From Alphaproteobacteria bacterium (GTDB taxonomy: Bacteria; Pseudomonadota; Alphaproteobacteria; RF32; CAG-239): DNA of 34,709 bases. This document shows, in pieces, positions 1 to 7,842 of the stretch. The translations under genes and the position numbers were made by a program. The notes beneath the pieces are model-generated. The model was not told where the DNA came from. It did no database searches and worked only from the letters and a program-made list of their open reading frames with translations. The DNA lies in the NCBI GenBank assembly GCA_017528205.1, contig JAFXPE010000008.1, forward strand, positions 1 to 34,709, written 5' to 3'. Positions within the stretch are counted from its first letter, which is position 1. Every line of letters starts with the position of its first letter.

Positions 1-24
1 ATTGTTTTATTTTTATAACTCATA

Positions 25-66
25 ACACCTTTTAAGGTCTCCGCCTCGAAAGGTGTTTTTTTGTTT
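25..66 (+). terminator. Rho-independent terminator of an upstream gene
   Basis: A perfect 9-bp stem (AACACCTTT at 25-33 with AAAGGTGTT at 49-57) is followed by a run of T. It reads as the terminator of a plus-strand gene lying off the left edge of the window. Confidence 0.8.
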
Positions 67-93
67 TAAATGATTTTCTTGATTGTAATATCC

Positions 94-178
94 TCAACTC
101 TTCAAAATGAGGGTTGCTACTTTGTTGCTCCGAGGTCGCACAGCAACGAATGAGATTCTTCGCCGGCTTTTCAGATTC
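94..178. repeat. Interspersed-repeat hairpin flanking the tandem array
   Basis: GTTGCT (near 123) can pair with AGCAAC (near 142), and the segment continues into GAGATTCTTCGC and the first 65-bp unit. This looks like the left part of the same repeat element. No gene is visible here. Confidence 0.45.
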
Positions 179-400
179 TCGCATTCGCAAGAATGACAGA
201 AAAGCAACGGCTCAGAATGACAGTCATTTTCTTTTAGGGATCCTCGCTTACGCAAGAATGACAGAAAAGCAACGGCTCAGAATGACAGTCATTTTCTTTT
301 AGGGATCCTCGCATTCGCAAGAATGACAGAAAAGCAACGGCTCAGAATGACAGTCATTTTCTTTTAGGGATCCTCGCCTACGCAAGGATGACAGGCGAAA
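176..400. repeat. 65-bp tandem repeat, about 3.3 copies
   Basis: The core GCAAGAATGACAG recurs at 65-bp spacing (its GAATGACAG begins at 191, 256 and 321, and as GGATGACAG at 386). Each unit contains GGCTCAGAATGACAGTCATT and AGGGATCCTCGC. Copies differ mainly in the CATTCG / CTTACG / CATTCG / CCTACG segment, so the array expanded by unit duplication and then drifted. Read on the minus strand the core is GTCATTCTGAGC, a type of short interspersed repeat common in proteobacterial genomes. A related element lies at 31258-31370. Short open frames here are by-products of the repeat. Confidence 0.85.
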
Positions 401-462
401 TAGAATTTCAGCACACCGCAAGGGATGACGCTATTATTGAATGATAGGCGTTCCGTTCAGCA

Positions 463-504
463 AGAGATTCTCGGTTCGCCTGTCGGCGTCAGAGAATGAC
501 AAAA
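463..504. repeat. Interspersed-repeat hairpin (ATTCTC...GAGAAT)
   Basis: ATTCTC pairs with GAGAATGAC, with an inner CGCC/GGCG pair. It is the same family as the neighbouring array. It lies just beyond the 3' end of the glycosyltransferase operon and may act as its end hairpin, although no long T-run follows on the minus strand. The rest of 401-518 shows no gene. Confidence 0.45.
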
Positions 505-518
505 AGAAGATTTAGGGC

Positions 519-3500
519 TTATTTCTTGCTTACTTTGATGAATGGTAGGCCGCACAGATAATATTTTGTGGTGATATTATTTTCAAAGCGTCGGATTTTC
601 CACACAGGTAACCCAAATATTTTCCAAACTTTGCGTCCTCCGCATTGAATGTAGCTGAAGAGAGGAATAAAGTTGAAAAGTTTGTATGAAAGCACATGCT
701 TTTGTGGCTTAAACGGTACTGGTATTTCCGGATGCAAAGCAGAGAATATTTCTTTATGATAGTTATTCGGTAATTTAGTGTAGGTGTTTGTCAAAACATC
801 ATATGCATTTTCCGGAAGTTTAATCAATTTTCCGAGCAAACGGTTGTATTTTTCATCATTCCAACGGCAGCTTCCGGAAGCACTACTGAAAGTCATCTCT
901 CCAAACAAAATTGTACCGTCATTAAGGCGATAAAAATCTACTCTAACATGGTTAAAGTCTTTTGATAGTGTTTCGGCTAATCGAATCATTTTATTCAAAT
1001 TATCCGGCTTTTTTATAATTTTTTTATCTAGTGGATGGTCGTATACAAAAGTTTGTTTTTTCCATTTCGTATCATAGAATGCCATTTTTAAGCCATCTAA
1101 GTAACGTTCTGATAAAAACTGGATGTATTTAACCTTGCCGTTAAAACACCAGAATTTATAGTCATATAAATCGCCACCGTTATTTTCTATATACTGCTCA
1201 ATAATTATTTTGGGAGGAATATTCATATAATGCATTTCCCAGCTGTGAAAAGCAAAGTTATCTTTCATCCATCTGTCTAACTTTTCTTTTACATCAGCTA
1301 AATCAAGAGTAGACTTATCCTTAACAATAATGTTATACGCACAGCCATGATTACATTTAATAACAAATTTGTCAGGCAGTTGTGCAAAATCAATGTCTTC
1401 AAATCTATCATAAACGCCAATAAGCGGAATCAGATATTTTTCGCCGATTTTTTCTTTAATCCACTCGCGTACAAGGTATTTGTCGGCCAAACGAGTTTTA
1501 ATCGGAGTGGAATCATGCAGTTTCATCCACTGCATTTTTTCATTATAAGTCTTAGGATTATCTAAAGTAAACGGATCTTTATTATACCATTTGTACCATT
1601 CGTTAAGTATTTCTTTTTGCAGATATTCGTTTTCGGTAAATTGATATTTGCGCTGCATGTCTACCAGAAGTGCAAAAATATGCGGTCGATATCTATACTG
1701 CAAAAAGGAAGAAAAATGTTTATACTTGTTATACAAGATATTGCAATAGTTGCGTATAACACCTTTAGCCGCCTCAAAATCAAAATTATTTTCAGTATAT
1801 AAATTATCAACACGGCGAACTATTTCGATATAGTCATCAAAAAATTTGTCTTCGTTTTGCGTTATAGATTGATTATGAACACGTCTGTAATACAATGTTG
1901 CGCTTTCCGTGCCAAAATTTTGAACAAACAGCAAAGATTTTCTGACAAAGTAGTTATCTTCAAAATTAATACCTTCCGGAAAACGTATTTGATTTTCTTC
2001 CAAAAATTGTCGTCTGTAGAAATAGCGACAAGCCGAAATCGGAATATCCTTTATGATAGATTTTAGAGATTCTCGGTCATAGATTTCTTGATTATTTTTG
2101 ATATAATACATTGTTTGGCCGCGTAGCTGAAAATATTCCAACGGGTTATCGCGGAAATTGATACCGGCAAAGTTAAGCATATCTAAGTTATATTGTTTGC
2201 TTTTATTATATAAAATTTCACAAGCATCATATCTAATCCAATCATCTGAATCCAAGAACATAATGTATTCGCCTTGGGCGATTTTCAGGGCATTGTTGCG
2301 CGAGCAAGAAAGTCCCTGATTTTGTTGGTCAATGATTTTTATGCGCTTGTCTTTAGCGGCGTATTCTTTTAGGATTTTAAGTGAATTGTCGGTGGAACCG
2401 TCATTGACGCAAATAATTTCTGTTTGTATCAAGGTCTGTTTAATTACACTATCCAAGCATTCACGCAAATAAGGCTCAACATTATAAACCGGTATAATTA
2501 CCGAGATTTTAGCGCTGAATAATTCATCATTTAGTCGCTTTGAGAGATATTTTTGTGCAGTTTTTTGCAACGCTCTGGGATTGTTGTCGGTTTCAAATCT
2601 CAGATGAGTAGATATGGCATAAGATAATTTATCGAAAAATCGGTCATAAATACCCAATCGGGTAAAATTGCCTTCTAATTTTGCTGCTGCTTGGAGGAAT
2701 ATTTCGCTGTTCTCGCGGCGCAGATGCGAAACTTGAGACTTTGTGCCGTGACGATAATGTATAAACGGCTCGTTAATTAAACTGATTTTATCGGCAAGTG
2801 CCAAAATAGTGTATATACACCCGAAATCGTTACAACGGATGAATTTTTCAAAACGAATTTGGTTTTCGGTAAATAAATCTTTTTTTATGAGTTTAGTCCA
2901 CGGATTGGGAAAACATTGGGTAAAAAAAGCCGGAGACGCTTCTTTAGGATTTATTGGGGAGGTCTGCAAAAGTGTTGAGTTTATTGAACTAATGCTATCA
3001 TGTTCCTGAGTTTCATCATTATATCCGGAATATCCGCAAACCACAACATCTGAAACATCTTCTTGAGCTTTGCGATACATGAGTTCGAGCATATTCGGCT
3101 CAAAGAAATCATCGGAATCCAAAAAGCACAGATATCTGCCTTTAGCTATAGATATGCCGGCATTGCGTGCTACTCCGGCGTGCAGATTTTTTTGCTTTAA
3201 AACCGTAATCCGTCTGTCTTTGGCCGCGTATTCTTTTAATATTTTCAATGAGCCGTCGGTTGAACCGTCGTCAACACAAATTATTTCAATTTCTCGCAAA
3301 GTCTGATTGATTACGCTGTCCAGACATTGACGCAAATACGGCTCAACATTGTGTACCGGCATAATTACCGACACTTTCGGGGCATGTTTTAGGTGATTCG
3401 GAAGAATAACATTTGCTGTTGTTTCAGGATCTCCGTCAGCATTTTTAACGTAAATTGTAGAATTATTTACATTTTTGTTTTTTGATATTTCGGAATTATG

Positions 3501-3521
3501 GTTTGCTTCAAATTTTTTCAT
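519..3521 (-). CDS. Tri-domain polysaccharide enzyme: GT2 - GT2 - TupA-like ATP-grasp, with GLP tail
   Basis: A 1000-aa cytoplasmic enzyme. Residues 49-260 are a family 2 glycosyltransferase ([20 protein letters not shown] at 83-91, DSDD at 135-138). Residues 338-560 are a second, complete GT2 ([18 protein letters not shown] at 372-380, DSDD at 424-427). Residues 640-905 match TupA-like ATP-grasp enzymes of polysaccharide and teichuronopeptide synthesis (NPKTYNEKMQWMKLHD, FVIKCNHG, IIEQYI, YDYKFWCFNGKVKYIQ, VRVDFY, GEMTFSSASG). Residues 945-1000 are a tail with GGRKVWKIFGLPVWKIRR and TKYYLCGLPFIKVSKK. The two GT2 modules are similar enough to suggest internal duplication. The ATG is preceded by AGGAAG. 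The gene follows its partner by 15 bp. It probably adds two sugars and a ligase-type substituent to a capsule or O-chain; sugars and acceptor cannot be read from sequence. Confidence 0.9.
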   Translation of the reverse strand: MKKFEANHNSEISKNKNVNNSTIYVKNADGDPETTANVILPNHLKHAPKVSVIMPVHNVEPYLRQCLDSVINQTLREIEIICVDDGSTDGSLKILKEYAAKDRRITVLKQKNLHAGVARNAGISIAKGRYLCFLDSDDFFEPNMLELMYRKAQEDVSDVVVCGYSGYNDETQEHDSISSINSTLLQTSPINPKEASPAFFTQCFPNPWTKLIKKDLFTENQIRFEKFIRCNDFGCIYTILALADKISLINEPFIHYRHGTKSQVSHLRRENSEIFLQAAAKLEGNFTRLGIYDRFFDKLSYAISTHLRFETDNNPRALQKTAQKYLSKRLNDELFSAKISVIIPVYNVEPYLRECLDSVIKQTLIQTEIICVNDGSTDNSLKILKEYAAKDKRIKIIDQQNQGLSCSRNNALKIAQGEYIMFLDSDDWIRYDACEILYNKSKQYNLDMLNFAGINFRDNPLEYFQLRGQTMYYIKNNQEIYDRESLKSIIKDIPISACRYFYRRQFLEENQIRFPEGINFEDNYFVRKSLLFVQNFGTESATLYYRRVHNQSITQNEDKFFDDYIEIVRRVDNLYTENNFDFEAAKGVIRNYCNILYNKYKHFSSFLQYRYRPHIFALLVDMQRKYQFTENEYLQKEILNEWYKWYNKDPFTLDNPKTYNEKMQWMKLHDSTPIKTRLADKYLVREWIKEKIGEKYLIPLIGVYDRFEDIDFAQLPDKFVIKCNHGCAYNIIVKDKSTLDLADVKEKLDRWMKDNFAFHSWEMHYMNIPPKIIIEQYIENNGGDLYDYKFWCFNGKVKYIQFLSERYLDGLKMAFYDTKWKKQTFVYDHPLDKKIIKKPDNLNKMIRLAETLSKDFNHVRVDFYRLNDGTILFGEMTFSSASGSCRWNDEKYNRLLGKLIKLPENAYDVLTNTYTKLPNNYHKEIFSALHPEIPVPFKPQKHVLSYKLFNFIPLFSYIQCGGRKVWKIFGLPVWKIRRFENNITTKYYLCGLPFIKVSKK

Positions 3522-3536
3522 TTTTCACTTCCTGTG

Positions 3537-4748
3537 TTATTCAATAACTTTGTTGCTCACTTTAAGAATCGGTAAACCCAAAACATAATATTTTGTAACT
3601 ATTCCGTTTTCCATCCGGTGGCGCTTAAAAATCGGCAAGCCCAGAATATTCCACGTTTTGCGGCCGCCGACTTGTTTCCATCCGCACAACGGAAGAAAGA
3701 AGAACAGTTTGATGCTGTGAGAATGCTTTTCAATGTTGGTATTGGTCATTTTTGATTTTTTGGTTTTCATTTTGTTAATCCATTGTTTCATATTTTCACG
3801 GCCTTTGTTGATTGCGGCCTTCACGCAAGCGGTTTTTGAAGGTACAAAGACGTTGTTTTGCAAACAGAACTTTTCCAATTCAACGTTATATTTGCACAGT
3901 TTATGCAAGAGTTTTTGCGCCGCTTTGTCTTGCAAATTGTCTTTAATCTGCTCATAATGTTGCAAAAAGCGCTGACAGGTTAAATAATTCAGATGCGGCA
4001 GATTATGTTTTTGTGCCATCTCGAAATTATCCTTTATGCCGCTGAGCAAATCGCGAACCTTTTGCATATTCCAATTGATGTTTTGATGTCCGACGCGATA
4101 GGCGTAAGTTATTTTGTTTACGGCATAAAATCTTTGTGCGGTAATCATTGCCTTAACAAAAAAAGGAGGGTCTTGATAGCGTGCGTAAGGCGGATAGAAA
4201 ATTTTATGTTTCAAGAGCATGCGGCGATTGTAAATAAAGCGGTGATAGCCGTAATCAAACTGATAGTCGACATATTCGACTATGCGATTTTTATCAAAAA
4301 GATAGCCGCTGAAAGTGTCTTCAAAATTTTGCTCCAATTGCAGTTCGTCGCCCCAGAATAAAGCAAATTCGCCGCCGCAAATCAAGACATTGTGGCGAAC
4401 AGCTTGTTCGTAAAGAGTTGACAGCACTTTGTTGTTCGGATATACGTCATCGGGGTCGATAAAAGCCACATATTCACCGTTGGCGGCGCGTATACCGTCA
4501 TTGCGAGCTTTACCGACTCCGGCGTTTTGTTTGGATATAATTTTGAAACGTTTGTTTTTGGCAGCGTATTTTTGGAGAATTTCGGCCGACGAATCGGTTG
4601 AACCGTCATCAACGCAGATAATTTCAATGTCGGTCAAAGTTTGATGAATAACGCTGTTTAGGCATTGCGAAAGATACTCTTCGGCATTGTAAATCGGGAT
4701 AATAACAGAAACTTTAGGATTTTTTGTAAAGTCCTCTTTTTTAGCCAT
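3537..4748 (-). CDS. GT2 glycosyltransferase with GLP tail
   Basis: A 403-aa GT-A fold family 2 glycosyltransferase. Nucleotide-sugar motifs are PKVSVIIPIYN (11-21), VDDGSTDSS (46-54) and the metal-binding variant DPDD (98-101). The C-terminal ~55 residues are rich in Lys/Trp/Gly and carry GGRKTWNILGLPIFKRHR and TKYYVLGLPILKVSNK, almost the same as the end of the next gene's product. An ATG at 4748 is chosen because AGGTG lies 7 bases upstream; an in-frame GTG at 4757 lacks a ribosome site. It is the first gene of a two-gene operon. The 100 bp upstream, shared with the phosphoribosyltransferase gene end, should hold its promoter, but no convincing -35/-10 pair was found. Substrate unknown. 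Confidence 0.9.
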   Translation of the reverse strand: MAKKEDFTKNPKVSVIIPIYNAEEYLSQCLNSVIHQTLTDIEIICVDDGSTDSSAEILQKYAAKNKRFKIISKQNAGVGKARNDGIRAANGEYVAFIDPDDVYPNNKVLSTLYEQAVRHNVLICGGEFALFWGDELQLEQNFEDTFSGYLFDKNRIVEYVDYQFDYGYHRFIYNRRMLLKHKIFYPPYARYQDPPFFVKAMITAQRFYAVNKITYAYRVGHQNINWNMQKVRDLLSGIKDNFEMAQKHNLPHLNYLTCQRFLQHYEQIKDNLQDKAAQKLLHKLCKYNVELEKFCLQNNVFVPSKTACVKAAINKGRENMKQWINKMKTKKSKMTNTNIEKHSHSIKLFFFLPLCGWKQVGGRKTWNILGLPIFKRHRMENGIVTKYYVLGLPILKVSNKVIE

Positions 4749-4857
4749 AGCCGACACCTGTTGTATGTTTGAAATGTTTAACTGGCCTCAAACTATCACA
4801 TTAAAAATAAAATGCAATCATTTTATTTGTTTGCGGAGGACATTTGCAACTTGAAAT

Positions 4858-5292
4858 TTATTCGCGGTCTTCCGGTTCCCACGGAAAGTTTATCCACAAG
4901 TCTTGCGGTTCGGTTATCGGTGCAAAATCGGGCTTGATATGCGGATTTTTGTTAATCAGCGTATAAATTTTGGCATGCGGATATTTTTGGCGCAAATAAA
5001 GCAAGGTTTCGCCGCTGTCGCAAATGTCATCAATTATGTAAGTATTCGGAGTGTCGGGAATTTTATCGGTTGTGGTGTCAATAATTTCGGAACGCTCCTT
5101 GTCTTCAGAATACGACGACAGGCGAATAAACAAAATGTCTTTATAGTTGAGATAATGCGCCACCAAAGCCGTAGGCATCAACCCGCCGCGCGAAACCGCG
5201 ACAAGCCTATAGTCTTTGGGGGTGTGCGCTCTGATGGTTTGCGCAATTTGACGGCAAGCCGCTTCAACCTGTTCCGAAGAAATAATTTTCAT
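4858..5292 (-). CDS. Gpt-like purine (xanthine-guanine) phosphoribosyltransferase
   Basis: At 144 aa, close to the ~150 aa of E. coli Gpt, this is a type I phosphoribosyltransferase that would convert a purine base plus PRPP to the nucleotide in the cytosol. Visible motifs: SRGG at 34-37 (PPi loop), SSY at 59-61, the PRPP loop IIDDICDSGET at 86-96, and WINFPW at 133-138, which matches the PQDTWIEQPW segment of Gpt and closes over the base. The catalytic Asp pair in the PRPP loop is intact. AGAGG sits 7 bases before the ATG. Base specificity (xanthine, guanine, hypoxanthine) cannot be settled by eye. Confidence 0.85.
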   Translation of the reverse strand: MKIISSEQVEAACRQIAQTIRAHTPKDYRLVAVSRGGLMPTALVAHYLNYKDILFIRLSSYSEDKERSEIIDTTTDKIPDTPNTYIIDDICDSGETLLYLRQKYPHAKIYTLINKNPHIKPDFAPITEPQDLWINFPWEPEDRE

Positions 5293-5447
5293 ACCCGACC
5301 TCTTTTTTGTTCAATTGCCGGCGTTATAGCAAAAAACAAAAAACGCGTCAATATTTATTTTGAGTTTGACAAAATATAAAGAATGTGTTATGGAGGAACT
5401 CTGATTACTTACAATATATATATTATTAACTCTAATTCAAAACGCGT

Positions 5448-5753
5448 ATGAAAAAAATTGAATTGTTTAAGAGATCCGTTACCAACAGTCAGAACGAAGC
5501 TTATGACGTTACATTTCACGCAACTGAGGACTGCGAAATTGTTGCAACAGTAGAGAACTCTGCCGCTCAGATTACCCATCAGGACGTTGGTCTGGTTGAT
5601 CTTTCCGGGCGCAAGACACGCTTGCCGGTCAAGATTCACATGGCTCTGCACACTCCGCAGATTTCCGATAAGCAGAAGAAGATGCTTGACAGTTTTCAAC
5701 GCATCTGCGTGGCCCGACTTGCCTGGAGTATAGCTTGTTTCACTGTTCTGTAA
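5448..5753 (+). CDS. Small protein of unknown function
   Basis: A 101-aa predicted soluble protein with no family I recognise. It has a charged N-terminus (MKKIELFKRS), a middle with alternating hydrophobic residues suggesting beta strands (EDCEIVATVENSAAQI), and a Lys-rich then hydrophobic end (DKQKKMLDSF, ARLAWSIACF). It uses CAG, AAG, CTG and AAC far more than its neighbours, as recently acquired genes often do. Support for it being real: the frame is closed by a strong terminator 18 bp later. Against: no ribosome site precedes the ATG; a good GGAGG at 5392-5396 is ~50 bases away. An antisense frame (5409-5699) covers the same DNA but is less convincing. Confidence 0.5.
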   Translation: MKKIELFKRSVTNSQNEAYDVTFHATEDCEIVATVENSAAQITHQDVGLVDLSGRKTRLPVKIHMALHTPQISDKQKKMLDSFQRICVARLAWSIACFTVL

Positions 5754-5771
5754 CTGGGATTGACGGATAAA

Positions 5772-5820
5772 AGAAAAGCACCGTGAAGCTCATTGAGTTT
5801 CAGGTGCTTTTCTCGTTTTT
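5772..5820. terminator. Bidirectional terminator between two convergent small genes
   Basis: A perfect 11-bp stem, AGAAAAGCACC (5772-5782) with GGTGCTTTTCT (5803-5813), is followed by TTTTT on the plus strand and by a T-rich stretch on the minus strand. It lies between the stops of the genes ending at 5753 and 5827 and can serve both. Confidence 0.85.
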
Positions 5821-5826
5821 GAAGTT

Positions 5827-6093
5827 TCAGACCACCGGAGGGCCGAATTTGCGACAATTGTCGGCGGCGCGTTGATTTTTTCCGAAGAATATCACTATAA
5901 AGAACAGTGACACTGCGGCAAATACTATCCTCGCCAATTCGTTGATGTCTATACCGATATGAAAGGGTAAGAAGACTAATGCTACGGGTGCAGCGAAGGC
6001 GGCCAAAAGACCAATTCCCGCCGAAAACACTACCAATGCCAGAAAGTAGACCGCTTTTATGGCCAGTTTCAGCAATATATACTTCATTTTCAT
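5827..6093 (-). CDS. Small two-helix membrane protein, unknown function
   Basis: An 88-aa protein with two hydrophobic helices: roughly residues 12-43 (LAIKAVYFLALVVFSAGIG, then Ala/Val/Leu-rich) and 53-70 (ARIVFAAVSLFFIVIFFG). A short polar tail (KNQRAADNCRKFGPPVV) follows. The loop HIGIDINE would lie outside the membrane. No clear ribosome site precedes either of the two near-adjacent ATG codons (6093, 6087). Its base use resembles the convergent gene at 5448, and both end at the same terminator, so the two may have arrived together. Confidence 0.55.
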   Translation of the reverse strand: MKMKYILLKLAIKAVYFLALVVFSAGIGLLAAFAAPVALVFLPFHIGIDINELARIVFAAVSLFFIVIFFGKNQRAADNCRKFGPPVV

Positions 6094-6104
6094 AGGCTAT
6101 GTAA

Positions 6105-6136
6105 TTTGTAATATGTAATTTGTAAATTGTATCTAA
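6105..6136. repeat. Short AT-rich direct repeat (GTAATTTGTAA)
   Basis: GTAATTTGTAA is followed by GTAATTTGTAAATTGTA, a small direct duplication upstream of the minus-strand membrane-protein gene. It could be slippage-prone DNA in the divergent promoter region (6094-6261); no reliable promoter boxes were identified. Confidence 0.5.
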
Positions 6137-6261
6137 CTAGTTCGTATTTAGACAAATTTATAACACGTATTGTGACAAAAATCAAGCTGAATTTTCTGTT
6201 TTACAAAATTTTAAGCCCTGCGGAATAATATGTAGGCAAACATTGAAGCGGGAAAATATAA

Positions 6262-7182
6262 ATGTCGTATCCTCAACATTATAAAACTTTAGGCGTTGCC
6301 GTGGATTCATCTCCGGAAAAAATCAGAGATGCGTATTATAAGCTGGTTAAAAAATATCATCCGGACACGCATAAAGGAGACAAAAAGGCCGAAGAAAAAC
6401 TTAAGGCGATAAATGCGGCGTACGATGTGCTTAAAGACTTAGCCAAGCGCGCGGAATATGATTATTTGGGGAAAACGGCGGCGGAAAATGCGGCAAGCAA
6501 GCCGAGTAACAACACCGAATCGAAAGCTCAATATACTCCGCCGGCGGAAAGTGCGCAGATGTCTGACGAGTTGCGGAAATTTGCTCGCAAACAGCGCATA
6601 AAATGGATAATCAATAAGCTGATTTTAATTTCGTTTTTTGTGGTTTATCTGGCTTTTTTACGCACACAGGCCAATCCGGAAAAACCGTATGATTTGATAA
6701 CGACACTTCATAACAGTTCGCTGACTTTTCGTCGCGCAGTGCATAACGGGAGCAATTATGTGGCGACAAAGGCACGGGATATTTATCATAACGAGCATTG
6801 GCGGGCAAAGGCTTTGTTTTTTGCGGTCAGGCATAATCACAAGTCTGTGTTGGAGTTCTTACTCCGCTATTTGCCGGTGAACACCGTTGATGAAGAAAGC
6901 GGCGAAAGTTTGCTGATGGCGGCCGTTGATGCCGATACGGCTAAGATATTGATTGAACACGGAGCCGAGGTTAATTATGTCGGCAAAGAGGGGAATACGG
7001 CGCTGTATGAAGCCGTTAAGCGCAACGATGCGGAGTTGGTCGAAGTTTTGTTGCAGGCCGGAGCCAATCCGTCGGTTGTTGCGCCGAACGGTGATTCGCT
7101 GATAAAAATCGCCGCGCGGCAAAACTCAGCGAAAATCATATCGTTGTTGGTAAAATATAAAATACCTTGGCATAAAATCTAA
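6262..7182 (+). CDS. J-domain / single TM / ankyrin-repeat protein
   Basis: A 306-aa protein of unusual build. Residues 5-70 are a J-domain (HYKTLGVAVDSS, HPD at 33-35, NAAYDVLKD), the part of DnaJ that stimulates Hsp70 ATPase. A low-complexity linker (72-105) leads to a basic patch (KFARKQRIKW) and one transmembrane helix at 115-133. The C-terminal half (about 182-300) carries ankyrin repeats, clearest at 214-240 (GESLLMAAVDADTAKILIEH) and 245-272 (GNTALYEAVKRNDAELVEVL), plus a degenerate one at each end. The zinc-finger and substrate-binding regions of true DnaJ are missing. By the positive-inside rule the J-domain is cytosolic and the ankyrin part periplasmic, which is odd because J-domains must meet DnaK in the cytosol. 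Single-gene unit. Confidence 0.85.
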   Translation: MSYPQHYKTLGVAVDSSPEKIRDAYYKLVKKYHPDTHKGDKKAEEKLKAINAAYDVLKDLAKRAEYDYLGKTAAENAASKPSNNTESKAQYTPPAESAQMSDELRKFARKQRIKWIINKLILISFFVVYLAFLRTQANPEKPYDLITTLHNSSLTFRRAVHNGSNYVATKARDIYHNEHWRAKALFFAVRHNHKSVLEFLLRYLPVNTVDEESGESLLMAAVDADTAKILIEHGAEVNYVGKEGNTALYEAVKRNDAELVEVLLQAGANPSVVAPNGDSLIKIAARQNSAKIISLLVKYKIPWHKI

Positions 7183-7211
7183 AAAAAAAGCCTTGATATA
7201 CAAGGCTTCTT
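7181..7211 (-). terminator. Bidirectional terminator between the J-domain gene and lolA
   Basis: AAGCCTTG (7188-7195) and CAAGGCTT (7201-7208) form a perfect 8-bp stem with a 5-base loop. The A-run at 7181-7187 is a strong T-run on the minus strand, so it mainly ends the lolA operon; on the plus strand it may weakly end the gene stopping at 7182. Confidence 0.85.
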
Positions 7212-7216
7212 AAATT

Positions 7217-7828
7217 TTATTTTCGTTGTGTTTTGGATTTTGAGCGTTCCGCTTTCTTTTCGAATTTGAACAAATCGTTGCTCAACTCGGTATCTTGTTC
7301 CACATCAAACAGCGAAACCGTGATTTCAATATTTTGCGGATCAATCACTTTCCATTGCTTTAAGCGGAACGGTTCATTATCAAAAATCAGAGTTATCGGC
7401 TTAACGCCCGGTGTTTTCGGGGTTTCTACCGTAATTGCGGTTTGGCCGCTGTCTTTATAAAGGTCGGTCACTTTCAGGTTGGTGCCGTCAAATTTTATTT
7501 GGCGGGTTAAAATAACCGTGGCCGGAATATCTTTATAATCAATGTTGGTAATCTGGTCCAACTCTTTGTCGTGATAAATGATATAGTCACCGTTGCCGAC
7601 AATCAAAAGCGGTTCCGGCGCAGTGTATTCCATACGAATTTTGCTTGGCTTGGAGATATATACTTTGCCTTCGGCGGTGCCGCCGTTGCTGGCCATTTGA
7701 ATAAATCCGGCCTTGAGCGAACGCAGGTTGTTCAGATAATTTTCAATTTTGCTTAAATCGGCTTTATCGGCTTGTGCCGAGGTGCAGAAAAAAAATGTTC
7801 CCAATAAAAAAATAACGAGCTTTTTCAT
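7217..7828 (-). CDS. lolA: LolA-like periplasmic lipoprotein carrier
   Basis: A 203-aa exported protein with signal peptide MKKLVIFLLGTFFFCTSAQA, cleaved after AQA. The mature part has the LolA pattern: N-terminal helix with LNNLRSLKAGFIQ (the family's 'l..l..l.a.F.Q'), GKVYISKPSKIRMEYTAPEP (family: G...l.rPgk.Rw.y..P), the beta strand pair LLIVGNGDYIIYHD, and a later PITLIFDNEP. LolA carries lipoproteins from the LolCDE exporter to the outer membrane. An ATG at 7828 is chosen because AGGA lies 7 bases upstream and the signal peptide then begins correctly; an in-frame ATG at 7849 overlaps the upstream gene's end. It is the last gene of a three-gene minus-strand run. Confidence 0.85.
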   Translation of the reverse strand: MKKLVIFLLGTFFFCTSAQADKADLSKIENYLNNLRSLKAGFIQMASNGGTAEGKVYISKPSKIRMEYTAPEPLLIVGNGDYIIYHDKELDQITNIDYKDIPATVILTRQIKFDGTNLKVTDLYKDSGQTAITVETPKTPGVKPITLIFDNEPFRLKQWKVIDPQNIEITVSLFDVEQDTELSNDLFKFEKKAERSKSKTQRK

Positions 7829-7842
7829 AACATGTTCCTTTT

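Noticed and set aside
114..302. Open frame of 62 codons across the left tandem repeats
   Set aside because: It reads through repeat units and its translation repeats with the 65-bp period; no ribosome site and no protein-like composition.
5401..5450. Possible leader peptide starting at CTG 5401 behind GGAGG and ending in ATGA overlap with the 5448 gene
   Set aside because: The ribosome site is good but CTG/ATT starts are rare, and nothing else supports a leader peptide. It is worth only a note.
5409..5699. 96-codon antisense frame over the 5448 gene
   Set aside because: No ribosome site and no terminator in its direction; the plus-strand gene ends at a strong terminator.
6262..7182. True DnaJ chaperone
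   Set aside because: Only the J-domain is present; the G/F region, zinc finger and substrate domains are absent and a TM helix plus ankyrin repeats follow.
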